Source: UBA1738 sp045658645 (GTDB taxonomy: Bacteria > Bacillota > Clostridia > UBA1381). Taken from it: a DNA stretch of 23,223 nucleotides. The notes under the pieces were generated by a model that ran no database searches, was not told where the DNA came from, and saw only the letters and a list, made by a program, of their open reading frames with translations. Position numbers and translations under genes: made by a program. Position 1 is the first letter of the stretch, and each line of letters starts with the position of its first letter. Shown in pieces: positions 15,838-23,223 of the stretch. Location: positions 1 to 23,223 of the forward strand of contig JAZOVJ010000009.1 in assembly GCA_045658645.1 (NCBI GenBank). The letters run 5' to 3'.

Positions 15838-15862
15838 TCCTAAAAGTAATCTGCGGTCTTTT
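15815..15862 (+). terminator. Terminator of the leucine-leader operon, overlapping the last gene
   Basis: Long stem: CCGCAGA (15815-15821) with TCTGCGG (15850-15856), and ACTTTTGGG (15822-15830) with CCTAAAAGT (15839-15847, one G-T pair), separated only by two unpaired A. A T-rich tail follows. The 5' arm lies within the final eight codons of the amidohydrolase. Confidence 0.9.
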
Positions 15863-15876
15863 TATATGGGAATTTA

Positions 15877-15905
15877 TTGACATTTTCCGTGTTTTTTGAT
15901 AAAAT
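15877..15905 (+). promoter_or_regulatory. SigA-type promoter of the NSS transporter
   Basis: TTGACA (15877-15882), 17-bp spacer, TAAAAT (15900-15905). It starts just after the upstream terminator, so the transporter pair forms its own unit. Confidence 0.85.
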
Positions 15906-15917
15906 AAAGTTGTATTG

Positions 15918-15970
15918 ATATATGTATATAAAACATACATATATGGAACTATTTAGACTATGACCATATA
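15918..15970 (+). promoter_or_regulatory. Mutually exclusive hairpins in the NSS transporter 5' UTR
   Basis: ATATATGTAT (15918-15927) is perfectly complementary to ATACATATAT (15935-15944). The second arm overlaps TATATGG (15940-15946), which can instead pair with CCATATA (15964-15970), the bases directly before the AGGAGG ribosome site. The first hairpin would expose and the second would crowd the ribosome site. It may be an operator or a simple RNA switch; no known class recognised. Confidence 0.45.
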
Positions 15971-15985
15971 AGGAGGAAGGTAATA

Positions 15986-17338
15986 ATGTCAAACGAAAAG
16001 CGTAGTTCATTTACAAACTCACTGGGATTTATTCTTGCCGCTGCAGGATCTGCTGTGGGTCTTGGAAACATTTGGAGATTTCCATATCTTGCAGCCAAAT
16101 ACGGTGGAGGAATATTCTTGCTCACATATCTTGTTTTAGCTGTAACATTCGGTTTTGCACTTATGGTTGCTGAAATTACAATCGGAAGAAAAACAGGGCT
16201 TAGTGCTATAGGAGCATTTAAAACACTTAACAAAAAGTTTTCATTTTTAGGATACTTGGCAGCATTTGTTCCTATAATAATCTTACCATATTATTCACAA
16301 ATTGGTGGTTGGGTAACTAAATACTTTTATACTTTTGCAACAGGCGGCGGTGTAGCTGCCGCAGGAGACGGATTCTTTGGGAATTTCATTTCAGCCACAG
16401 GTGAACCGGTTCTTTGGTTCTTTATCTTCTTAATTTCAACAGCTGTAATTGTTCTTTTCGGAGTAGAAAAGGGTATAGAAAAAGTAAGCAAATTTATGAT
16501 GCCAATCCTGGTTATACTTTCAATAGGTATTGCTATCTATTCTGTCTGCTTACCTGGCGCTATGGAAGGCGTTGTATATTATTTAAAACCTGATTTCTCT
16601 AAGTTTTCTGTTAAAACAGTACTTGCTGCAATGGGTCAGCTTTTCTATTCAATGTCTCTTGCTATGGGTATTATGATTACATATGGCTCATATATGAAAA
16701 AAGAAGAAAACATTGAAAAAGCAGTAAGAAATATTGAAATTTTTGACACAGGAATTGCGTTTATAGCAGGTCTTATGATTATCCCTGCAGTGTTTGCTTT
16801 ATCAGATACTCCTAACGTTGGTGCAGGCCCAAGCCTAATGTTTATCACACTGCCACAGTTATTTAATACAATGCCTTTAGGTAATGTTGTAGGCTTTGCA
16901 TTCTTCTTACTTGTATTATTTGCAGCACTCACATCATCAATTTCCCTGATGGAGACTGTTGTTTCAATATTCTGTGATAAATTTCATATAGGAAGAAAGC
17001 TTTCCTGTTTGTTAGTATTCGTACTTTCTTTTGCAATTGGTATTGTATCATGCTTCGGTTACAGTATATGGTCAAGTATAACTATTATAGGGCTTCAGCT
17101 CCTTGATTTCTTTGATTTTATCAGTAACAGTGTAATTATGCCAATCGTTGCATTCTTTACATGTATATTAGTTGGTTATGTAATAAAACCAAAAGCTATT
17201 ATTGACGAAGTTGAAAATTCTGCAAAATTTAATAGCAAAAAATTGTTCGTATTTGTTATTAAGTATGCCGCACCTATTTGCATCTTGTTGATTTTGGCAT
17301 CTTCAGTTTTAAACGCATACGGAATATTCACATTATAA
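15986..17338 (+). CDS. Neurotransmitter:sodium symporter (NSS) family amino acid transporter
   Basis: Na+-coupled amino-acid importer of the LeuT fold, in the cytoplasmic membrane. Its 450 residues match bacterial NSS members with 11-12 membrane helices. The family's best signature is TM1, GFILAAAGSAVGLGNIWRFP (residues about 14-33), whose unwound glycine region binds Na+ and substrate, followed by the KYGGGIFLLTYL TM2 start. Further hydrophobic helices run to the C-terminus, which ends soon after the last helix. Bacterial relatives carry Trp, Tyr or other hydrophobic amino acids. That fits import for the nearby aromatic and branched-chain catabolic operons, but substrate is inferred from context only. 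AGGAGG precedes the ATG. The CLC gene follows after 9 nt. Confidence 0.92.
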   Translation: MSNEKRSSFTNSLGFILAAAGSAVGLGNIWRFPYLAAKYGGGIFLLTYLVLAVTFGFALMVAEITIGRKTGLSAIGAFKTLNKKFSFLGYLAAFVPIIILPYYSQIGGWVTKYFYTFATGGGVAAAGDGFFGNFISATGEPVLWFFIFLISTAVIVLFGVEKGIEKVSKFMMPILVILSIGIAIYSVCLPGAMEGVVYYLKPDFSKFSVKTVLAAMGQLFYSMSLAMGIMITYGSYMKKEENIEKAVRNIEIFDTGIAFIAGLMIIPAVFALSDTPNVGAGPSLMFITLPQLFNTMPLGNVVGFAFFLLVLFAALTSSISLMETVVSIFCDKFHIGRKLSCLLVFVLSFAIGIVSCFGYSIWSSITIIGLQLLDFFDFISNSVIMPIVAFFTCILVGYVIKPKAIIDEVENSAKFNSKKLFVFVIKYAAPICILLILASSVLNAYGIFTL

Positions 17339-17347
17339 TTTGAAATT

Positions 17348-18595
17348 ATGGATAAAATAATTAAGAATACTTTTGAATACGCAAAAACACTCATTAAGTG
17401 GGTGTTTTTTGCTGCACTTTTGGGCATAATCGGAGGGACAGTAGGAAGCTTATTCCATATAACTATTGAGAAAGTAACTCATTTAAGAATGGAAACACCA
17501 TGGGTTATTCTGTTACTGCCTTTAGGCGGAATAGTTATTGCCGCAATGTATCGCATTTTCAAAAAAGAGGGAAGAGTTGATACAAACCGTGTTTTAGACT
17601 CAATATCCGGTGATGAAAAAGTCCCATTCGTAATGGCACCACTGATTTTTATAAGTGCAGGTATAACACACCTTTTAGGCGGTTCTGCGGGCAGGGAAGG
17701 TGCTGCGCTTCAACTTGGCGGTAGTATTGGATATAAGCTCGGGGAACTGTTCAGGTTCAATAAGAATGACTTGCATATAATGGTTATGGCGGGAATGAGC
17801 TCCGTTTTTGCAGCCTTGTTTGGTACACCGGTTGCTGCGACAATTTTTGCAATTGAAGTTGTATGTGTAGGTATATTTCATCATACAGCCCTTCTTGCTT
17901 GTATAATATCAGCATTTTTTGCTTATAGGACTGCTTTATGGTTCGAAATTGCTCCTGTAAGGTTTAGTCTTTCGCCACTTTTGGAATACACACCGGAATT
18001 TGCAATTAAAGGTGTTATTATCGCAGGATTGTGTGCAATAGTAAGCATATTGTTTTGTACTGCGATACACAAGACTGAAAAATTTGCAGATAAAATTATA
18101 AAAAACAGTTACTTGCGCGGATTTTTAGGCGGATTATTAATAGTTATTCTAACATTTCTTGCAGGAACTTATGATTATAACGGTGCTGGTATGAATGTTA
18201 TCGAGGGTGCGCTTGGAGGGAATGTAAAACCTGAGGCGTTCATTTTAAAGATAATATTTACTGCAATTACAATTGCAGCAGGGTTTAAGGGTGGAGAAAT
18301 TGTTCCGGCATTTTTTGTTGGGTCAACTTTTGGATGCCTGATGGGAAACCTTTTGGGGATAGACCCGGGGTTCGGTGCTGCTATTGGATTCATTTCACTG
18401 TTCTGCGGCGTCACAAACTGTCCTCTTGCATCACTTATTTTGGCAGTTGAGGTATTTGGAACTGAATGGATATCAATATTTGCTATCTCTTGCTCGATAA
18501 GTTACATTCTTTCAGGACATACAAGCCTCTATAAAAGTCAGAAAATTATGTTTTCAAAAACAAGTGATGAATATTTAAATACAGACATAAGTTAA
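17348..18595 (+). CDS. CLC-family anion channel or antiporter
   Basis: Membrane protein of the voltage-gated chloride channel (CLC) family, 415 residues, about ten membrane helices and no C-terminal CBS domains. The conserved GREG motif is present as GGSAGREGAALQLGG (111-125), with E117 at the gating-glutamate position, but Ala where canonical members have Pro (GREGP). The canonical GSGIP filter motif is missing: the matching region reads RVDTNRVLDSI. NAP is replaced by GTP in LFGTPVAATIFAIEV. KGGEIVPAFFVG matches the GGxFxP motif. These changes suggest a divergent, possibly fluoride-type, subfamily; ion choice is uncertain. It lies 9 nt after the NSS stop without a clear ribosome site, so translation may be coupled. 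Confidence 0.85.
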   Translation: MDKIIKNTFEYAKTLIKWVFFAALLGIIGGTVGSLFHITIEKVTHLRMETPWVILLLPLGGIVIAAMYRIFKKEGRVDTNRVLDSISGDEKVPFVMAPLIFISAGITHLLGGSAGREGAALQLGGSIGYKLGELFRFNKNDLHIMVMAGMSSVFAALFGTPVAATIFAIEVVCVGIFHHTALLACIISAFFAYRTALWFEIAPVRFSLSPLLEYTPEFAIKGVIIAGLCAIVSILFCTAIHKTEKFADKIIKNSYLRGFLGGLLIVILTFLAGTYDYNGAGMNVIEGALGGNVKPEAFILKIIFTAITIAAGFKGGEIVPAFFVGSTFGCLMGNLLGIDPGFGAAIGFISLFCGVTNCPLASLILAVEVFGTEWISIFAISCSISYILSGHTSLYKSQKIMFSKTSDEYLNTDIS

Positions 18596-18596
18596 G

Positions 18597-18621
18597 AACG
18601 TTCCAAACGGGACGTTTTTTT
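18597..18621 (+). terminator. Terminator after the CLC gene
   Basis: AACGTTCC (18597-18604), AAAC loop, GGGACGTT (18609-18616, one G-T pair), then a T-run to 18621. It begins one base after the CLC stop codon. Confidence 0.88.
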
Positions 18622-18655
18622 CTTTTTGATTATAACTAAACAGTTAAAAAATGCG

Positions 18656-18661
18656 TATAAT
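18656..18661 (+). promoter_or_regulatory. Likely -10 box of the P-type ATPase gene
   Basis: A perfect TATAAT 20 bp before the chosen start. No good -35 at 17 bp spacing (TAACTA at 18633-18638), so the promoter may be weak or need an activator. It overlaps the upstream in-frame ATG at 18651, which argues against that start. Confidence 0.5.
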
Positions 18662-18680
18662 ATTAACAGGAGGAGAGCTG

Positions 18681-21287
18681 ATGGAATTTTATTTTTTAGA
18701 TAAAGACGATGTTATAAATAAACTTTCAGTTAATCCAAAAAAAGGGCTTGACAATGAGGAAGTGAAGAAGCGTAGCGAAACTTATGGGCTAAATATACTT
18801 AAAGAAAAAAAGAAGAAGTCTACGGCACGGCGTTTTTTTGAACAATTTAAAGATGTAATGATTATCATTTTGATAGTGGCAGCAATTGTGTCATTTTTAC
18901 TTGCTTTAATAGAAAAAAACTACAAAGAGTTTTTTGAACCGCTTTTAATACTTTTAATTGTTATTTTGAATGCTACTATGGGAGTACTTCAGGAAAGCAA
19001 GGCTGAAAAAGCACTGGAATCATTAAAAAATATTTCAGCACCTCACGCAAGAGTAGTACGCGGCGGTGAAGAAAATATTATAGATGCTTCATATTTAGTG
19101 CCGGGCGATATAATTAAACTTGAAGCAGGAGATTTTGTGCCTGCAGATGCAAGACTTTTAGAAAGCTCCAGCTTAAAAAGTGAAGAGTCTGCGCTTACCG
19201 GTGAATCTGTACCATCAGAAAAAGATGCAAAAGCTGAGGTAACAGAAAAATCTCCACTTGCGGATCGTAACAATATGGTATTTTCGGGTTGTAGTATAAC
19301 TTATGGTACTGCAACGGCGGTTGTGACAGCTATTGGAATGGAAACTCAAATAGGAAGGATAGCCAATCTTCTTGATAATGAACAAAAGGCAGAAACGCCG
19401 CTACAAAAGAAGCTTGCCGAACTGGGAAAATACCTTGGTATTGTTGCTATTTTAGCATGCGGTATTATATTTTTTATTGGTTTAAACAGCGGAATTAAAA
19501 TTCGGGAAATTTTTATGACTTCAATTTCTCTTGCAGTATCCGCAATACCTGAGGGACTTCCTGCTATTGTTACAATTGTTCTTTCTATAGGGGTTCAAAG
19601 GATGGTAAAACGAAATGCTCTTATAAGACGTTTACCGGCAGTTGAAACACTTGGTTGTGCTTCTGTAATTTGTTCTGATAAAACAGGGACGCTTACACAA
19701 AACAGAATGACTCTGAAAGAAGCATATTGCGATGGTGGAAGTATAGAAAAAATTTCTGATGAAAATAGCGAAAATATCAGGCAACTTTTAATGTTTTCAA
19801 CGTTATGTTGTGACGGGAATGTTGTGTTTAATGGCGATGACGAAAAACTTATAGGAGACCCGACTGAAACGGCAATTATTCTTGCTGCACACAAAAAAGG
19901 TATTGTAAAAGATGAACTTATAAAAAAGTACCCAAGGCTTTTAGAAATTCCTTTCGATTCGGACAGAAAACTTATGACAACCATAAATAGCATTGACGGA
20001 AAAAATATTGTAATAGTCAAGGGTGCTTTTGACGTTTTGAGTAATAAGTGTATCTCGGGAGATATAAAAAAAGCTAAAGTGATAACAGAAGAAATGAGTA
20101 AAAGAGCACTGCGAGTAATAGCTGTTGCTTATAAAGAAATAGGGAATATTCCTGTTACTGCTTCTCCTGATGATATTGAAAAAGACCTTACTTTTATGGG
20201 GATTGTGGGTATGATAGACCCTCCGAGAGAGGAGGCAAAAGAGGCGGTTAGAATATGCATAAACGCAGGAATTAAGCCTGTAATGATTACCGGAGACCAC
20301 GTAATAACTGCATCAGCCATTGCAAAAGAGCTTGGAATTTTATCAAAAAACGACAGAGCAATAACAGGTATTGAACTTGACAAAATGAACGATTCAGAAC
20401 TTGAGGCTAATGTTGAAAATATTTCTGTATATGCACGAGTTTCGCCTGAAAATAAAATAAGAATTGTAAAAGCTTGGCAGAAAAATGGCAAAGTGGTTTC
20501 TATGACGGGTGATGGCGTAAACGATGCTCCGGCGCTAAAGGCCGCAGATATCGGCTGCGCTATGGGAATCACAGGAACAGATGTAGCAAAAGGTGCAGCA
20601 GATATGACATTGACGGACGACAATTTTGCAACAATTGTTGAAGCGGTTCGTGAGGGGAGAGGAATATATGCAAATATTCGCAAGGTTGTAGGCTTTTTGC
20701 TTGGGACTAATATTGGCGAGGTTATAGCAGTATTTCTTGCAATGTTATTATGGCATAAAACACCGCTCTTATCTATGCAACTTTTGTGGATAAACCTCGT
20801 TACTGACAGTCTGCCGGCGATTGCATTGGGTATGGAAGCGGTAGATACTGATATCATGAATAAAGCCCCCCGCTCAAAAACCGAAGGTATTTTTGCTCAC
20901 GGTTTGGGAATTCGCATCATCTTACAGGGGATTATGTTTGCATGTTTAACTCTTATAGGTTTTCGGTACGGTGAAAATGTGACAGGAACACTTGCTGGCG
21001 GTCAAACAACTGCATTTATGGTTCTTGCACTATCACAGGTTATGCAAAGCCTTAATATGCGCTCAGAACGTTCTTTGTTTAAAATTGGTATGTTTACTAA
21101 TAAAAACCTAAACCTTGCGGTAATGGCGTCTATCGTGCTTGTAGCTCTGGTATTATTTACTCCGTTAAGAATTGCTTTCGGACTTGTAATACTTCCTTTA
21201 AAGGCATATTTTGTGGCTTTCGTACTCATATTTGTGCCAACTGTATTAATGGAACTTGCTAAGATGTTTAAACTTATTAGAAATTAA
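18681..21287 (+). CDS. Calcium-transporting P-type ATPase (type II)
   Basis: ATP-driven cation exporter in the cytoplasmic membrane, most like SERCA/PMCA-type bacterial Ca2+ pumps. With ATG 18681 (AGGAGGAG just upstream) it has 868 residues, a normal length. Cation-ATPase N-domain at the start, two helices near 57-103, actuator loop TGES (173-176), TM4 with the Ca2+ motif PEGLP (290-294), phosphorylation site D333 in CSDKTGTLTQ, KGA (447-449) in the nucleotide domain, TGDGVNDAP (609-617), TM5 GTNIGEVIAVFL and TM6 NLVTDSLPAIALGME, whose E, N, T and D are ion ligands in relatives, then the C-terminal cation-ATPase helices. All catalytic residues are present. An in-frame ATG at 18651 would add ten residues but overlaps the -10 box. 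Single-gene unit. Confidence 0.94.
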   Translation: MEFYFLDKDDVINKLSVNPKKGLDNEEVKKRSETYGLNILKEKKKKSTARRFFEQFKDVMIIILIVAAIVSFLLALIEKNYKEFFEPLLILLIVILNATMGVLQESKAEKALESLKNISAPHARVVRGGEENIIDASYLVPGDIIKLEAGDFVPADARLLESSSLKSEESALTGESVPSEKDAKAEVTEKSPLADRNNMVFSGCSITYGTATAVVTAIGMETQIGRIANLLDNEQKAETPLQKKLAELGKYLGIVAILACGIIFFIGLNSGIKIREIFMTSISLAVSAIPEGLPAIVTIVLSIGVQRMVKRNALIRRLPAVETLGCASVICSDKTGTLTQNRMTLKEAYCDGGSIEKISDENSENIRQLLMFSTLCCDGNVVFNGDDEKLIGDPTETAIILAAHKKGIVKDELIKKYPRLLEIPFDSDRKLMTTINSIDGKNIVIVKGAFDVLSNKCISGDIKKAKVITEEMSKRALRVIAVAYKEIGNIPVTASPDDIEKDLTFMGIVGMIDPPREEAKEAVRICINAGIKPVMITGDHVITASAIAKELGILSKNDRAITGIELDKMNDSELEANVENISVYARVSPENKIRIVKAWQKNGKVVSMTGDGVNDAPALKAADIGCAMGITGTDVAKGAADMTLTDDNFATIVEAVREGRGIYANIRKVVGFLLGTNIGEVIAVFLAMLLWHKTPLLSMQLLWINLVTDSLPAIALGMEAVDTDIMNKAPRSKTEGIFAHGLGIRIILQGIMFACLTLIGFRYGENVTGTLAGGQTTAFMVLALSQVMQSLNMRSERSLFKIGMFTNKNLNLAVMASIVLVALVLFTPLRIAFGLVILPLKAYFVAFVLIFVPTVLMELAKMFKLIRN

Positions 21288-21314
21288 AAGACCCACAGAT
21301 TAAGGGTCTTTTTT
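21286..21314 (+). terminator. Terminator after the Ca2+-ATPase
   Basis: AAAAGACCC (21286-21294) with GGGTCTTTT (21304-21312) and a T-run. The 5' arm overlaps the stop codon. Confidence 0.9.
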
Positions 21315-21339
21315 TAATGTAAATTACCTATAATTTCTA

Positions 21340-21368
21340 TTTACTTTTTTTTGCATGTATTGTATAAT
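21340..21368 (+). promoter_or_regulatory. SigA-type promoter of the surface glycosidase gene
   Basis: TTTACT (21340-21345), 17-bp spacer, TATAAT (21363-21368), 30 bp before the start codon. Confidence 0.75.
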
Positions 21369-21397
21369 GAAAAAGATATAGAAAGAGGGTTTTATAT

Positions 21398-23223
21398 ATG
21401 AAAAAAAGAGTTATTGCAATTTTATGTGCATTTATGATATTTTCCCAACATGCATATGCCTCTGTGTTGGGGACTGATATTTACGGATGGTCTCATGATA
21501 TTGGTACAGGAACAAAACTTTATAAGAATACATTTATGTCAGAACAGGAGGGAGTAGGTCAACAGGTAGAATACTATGCTGAATATACTCCTAATAAAGA
21601 TGTTGTTCCAACAATTGTATCCGGTAGAGAGATGTGGGGAACGGATAAAATTTCTGACGCTGAAAGCTATTTAAAAGAAAACGGAATTGTTCCTATGATA
21701 GGGATAAATGCATCGTATTTTTCTCTAAAAACCGGTTTGCCTATGGGGCATATTATTTCCGATAGAAAGATTATCTCAAAGGATACTGAAAGCTATCAAT
21801 CAATAGGCTTTATGCCTGATGGCAGTGCTTTCATAGCACCGCTTTCTATTAAAACAACCCTGTATTTTGATGAAAACGAGGTTGATATTGCTCACATAAA
21901 TAAGTTTAACCAGGAATTTATGGACATAATAAACCTTTATACTCCTGAATTCGCAGAGCATAATCATAACGACTTTGCATCTTTGAATATTGTTTTGGGA
22001 AATATTGATGGAGAGCTTTCCTTAGGAGAAGAACTCACAGCGGTTGTTGAGGAAAAATTCAATTATCAGGGTTCTTTAAAAATCCCTGAGGATAAAATGA
22101 TTTTAACCGTAAACGAAATAGCTAAACCCGAACTTTATGAAGCGCTAATGTTATTAGAGGTTGGAGAAAAAATTACTATTTCATCTGTTGCCGAAGGAAG
22201 CGATGAATGGAAATTTGTTGATTCTGCATTAGGTAGTGTTGGAGAGACACTTATTGCTAATGGCGAAATTCTAAACGGTTTTCCGACGGGAACAGCACCT
22301 CGTACTGCTGTAGGTGTTACAGAAGACGGAAAGGTGATTTTTTACGTGCTTGACGGTAGACAAAAGCCGTATAGCTATGGTGCAAAGGTAGAAACTTTGG
22401 CAAATCGTATGAAGGAATTAGGGTGCGTAGATGCCATAAATCTTGACGGTGGCGGTTCTACTATCATCTCCGGAGTTTATCCGGGAAGCGATGCAAGTAC
22501 TGTATTTAATTCTCCGTCTGACGGACGTCCAAGAGGTGTATCCAATTATATATTCTTAAAAAACACTAAAATTCCAAGTAAAAAAACAGATAAATTGTAT
22601 TTGTATCCATTTGAAGAACATTACCTGTCGGGATATACCGATGTTTTAACTGCAAAGGCGGTTGATTCTGCATATTACCCTGTAAAAGTACCGGACAAAT
22701 TAAAATTTTCAGTAGACAGAACAGAAAGTTATATCGATGAAAATGGTGTACTGACAGCGACCGGGAAAGGAAAATTTACCGTTAAAGTAACTGATGGCAA
22801 AGTTTCGGGACAAGCTGACTACACAGTTTACGAAACGCCTACAAACATTGATATTTACGATATTTCAACAAATAAAGCAATATCTGATTTGTTGCTGAAA
22901 AAGGATGATGTGGTAGAATTTGATCTTAAAGCACAATACAACAATTTAGAGTTAAAATCCAATTTTGAATGTTTTACAGTTGGCATTCCTGAGGAATTAG
23001 GATATATTGATGGAAATAAGCTGATAATAACAGCCGACAGCGGAGAAGGTAAGCTGAGCGTTTCTGCAGGTGAATTTACAAAAGAAATAGATATTAAAGT
23101 GGTCAGAGAAAATCCGTTTTATGATACAGATTTTCACTGGGCGAAGGATATGATTAAAAGCGTGTATGAAAAAGGCATTGTAAAAGGTGTAATTTTAGAT
23201 GACAAGCCTATGTTTTTGCCTGA
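21398..23223 (+). CDS. Secreted phosphodiester glycosidase (NAGPA) with SLH domain, 3' truncated by window
   Basis: The frame is open from ATG 21398 (GAGGG 8 nt upstream) to the window end: 608 codons, gene incomplete. Residues 1-21 form a signal peptide (basic MKKR, hydrophobic core, cut after AYA). A phosphodiester glycosidase (NAGPA) domain follows: GINASYFS near residue 107, TAPRTAVGV, and the signature NLDGGGST (348-355), then RGVSNYIFL at its end. A bacterial-Ig-like stretch (ENGVLTATGKGKFTVKV) comes next. From about residue 574, FYDTDFHWAKDMIKSVYEKG is the start of a first S-layer-homology repeat. SLH repeats bind pyruvylated wall polysaccharide, so the enzyme is probably displayed on the cell wall. 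Its natural substrate is unknown; NAGPA relatives cleave sugar phosphodiesters. Confidence 0.9.
   Translation, partial: MKKRVIAILCAFMIFSQHAYASVLGTDIYGWSHDIGTGTKLYKNTFMSEQEGVGQQVEYYAEYTPNKDVVPTIVSGREMWGTDKISDAESYLKENGIVPMIGINASYFSLKTGLPMGHIISDRKIISKDTESYQSIGFMPDGSAFIAPLSIKTTLYFDENEVDIAHINKFNQEFMDIINLYTPEFAEHNHNDFASLNIVLGNIDGELSLGEELTAVVEEKFNYQGSLKIPEDKMILTVNEIAKPELYEALMLLEVGEKITISSVAEGSDEWKFVDSALGSVGETLIANGEILNGFPTGTAPRTAVGVTEDGKVIFYVLDGRQKPYSYGAKVETLANRMKELGCVDAINLDGGGSTIISGVYPGSDASTVFNSPSDGRPRGVSNYIFLKNTKIPSKKTDKLYLYPFEEHYLSGYTDVLTAKAVDSAYYPVKVPDKLKFSVDRTESYIDENGVLTATGKGKFTVKVTDGKVSGQADYTVYETPTNIDIYDISTNKAISDLLLKKDDVVEFDLKAQYNNLELKSNFECFTVGIPEELGYIDGNKLIITADSGEGKLSVSAGEFTKEIDIKVVRENPFYDTDFHWAKDMIKSVYEKGIVKGVILDDKPMFLP

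Noticed and set aside
18651..18680. Upstream in-frame ATG for the Ca2+-ATPase
   Set aside because: It overlaps a TATAAT box and lacks a ribosome site; AGGAGGAG precedes 18681.
20129..20857. Long open frame (242 codons) on the minus strand
   Set aside because: It lies wholly within the Ca2+-ATPase gene, which has all its motifs; this is a codon-bias shadow. The same holds for 10248-10688 and 19595-20020.

Overview
The window is AT-rich and reads as a chromosomal piece from a strictly anaerobic, low-GC member of the Bacillota, most likely class Clostridia. The signs are strong Shine-Dalgarno sites, SigA-type promoters (TTGACA-17-TATAAT), a T-box leader, a ferredoxin-linked 2-oxoacid oxidoreductase (IorAB) and an S-layer-homology surface protein. 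No tRNA, rRNA, insertion sequence, integrase or CRISPR array is visible.

Layout. (1) 1-1050, + strand: 3' part of pyrB followed directly by pyrI (aspartate carbamoyltransferase). (2) 1059-3626, +: a promoter and methionine-type T-box leader, then metY (O-acetylhomoserine sulfhydrylase) and metA (homoserine O-acyltransferase with the acetyl-CoA-type Glu111), ending in a terminator. (3) 3622-3860: a gene-poor gap with a possible decayed minus-strand gene end and a strong terminator. (4) 9767-3800, - strand: a five-gene operon, acyl-CoA synthetase, iorA, iorB, paaK and a double ACT-domain protein. It suits fermentation of aromatic amino acids through arylpyruvates and arylacetyl-CoA, or the reverse. 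(5) 9832-15862, +: a divergent operon headed by a consensus promoter, a 21-codon leader peptide rich in leucine codons and an intrinsic terminator (a classic peptide-type attenuator). It encodes a LeuA-like protein that has lost most of its catalytic metal ligands, a fusion of a sugar-phosphate-isomerase-type TIM barrel with an acyl-CoA synthetase, a branched-chain aminotransferase and an amidohydrolase. (6) 15877-18621, +: an NSS-family Na+/amino-acid symporter and a CLC-family anion transporter. (7) 18656-21312, +: a Ca2+-type P-ATPase. (8) 21340-end, +: a secreted phosphodiester glycosidase (NAGPA) with an SLH domain, cut by the window end.

The most novel part is region 5 with its divergent partner, region 4. 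Two operons on either side of one intergenic region join amino-acid transamination (IlvE), 2-oxoacid oxidative decarboxylation (IorAB) and three acyl-CoA-forming enzymes. One side appears to be tuned by leucine supply. The degenerate LeuA-like protein keeps an intact leucine-type regulatory domain and sits in front of a fused enzyme of unknown reaction. I infer an uncharacterised branched-chain or aromatic 2-oxoacid/acyl-CoA system; the sequence does not give its substrate.
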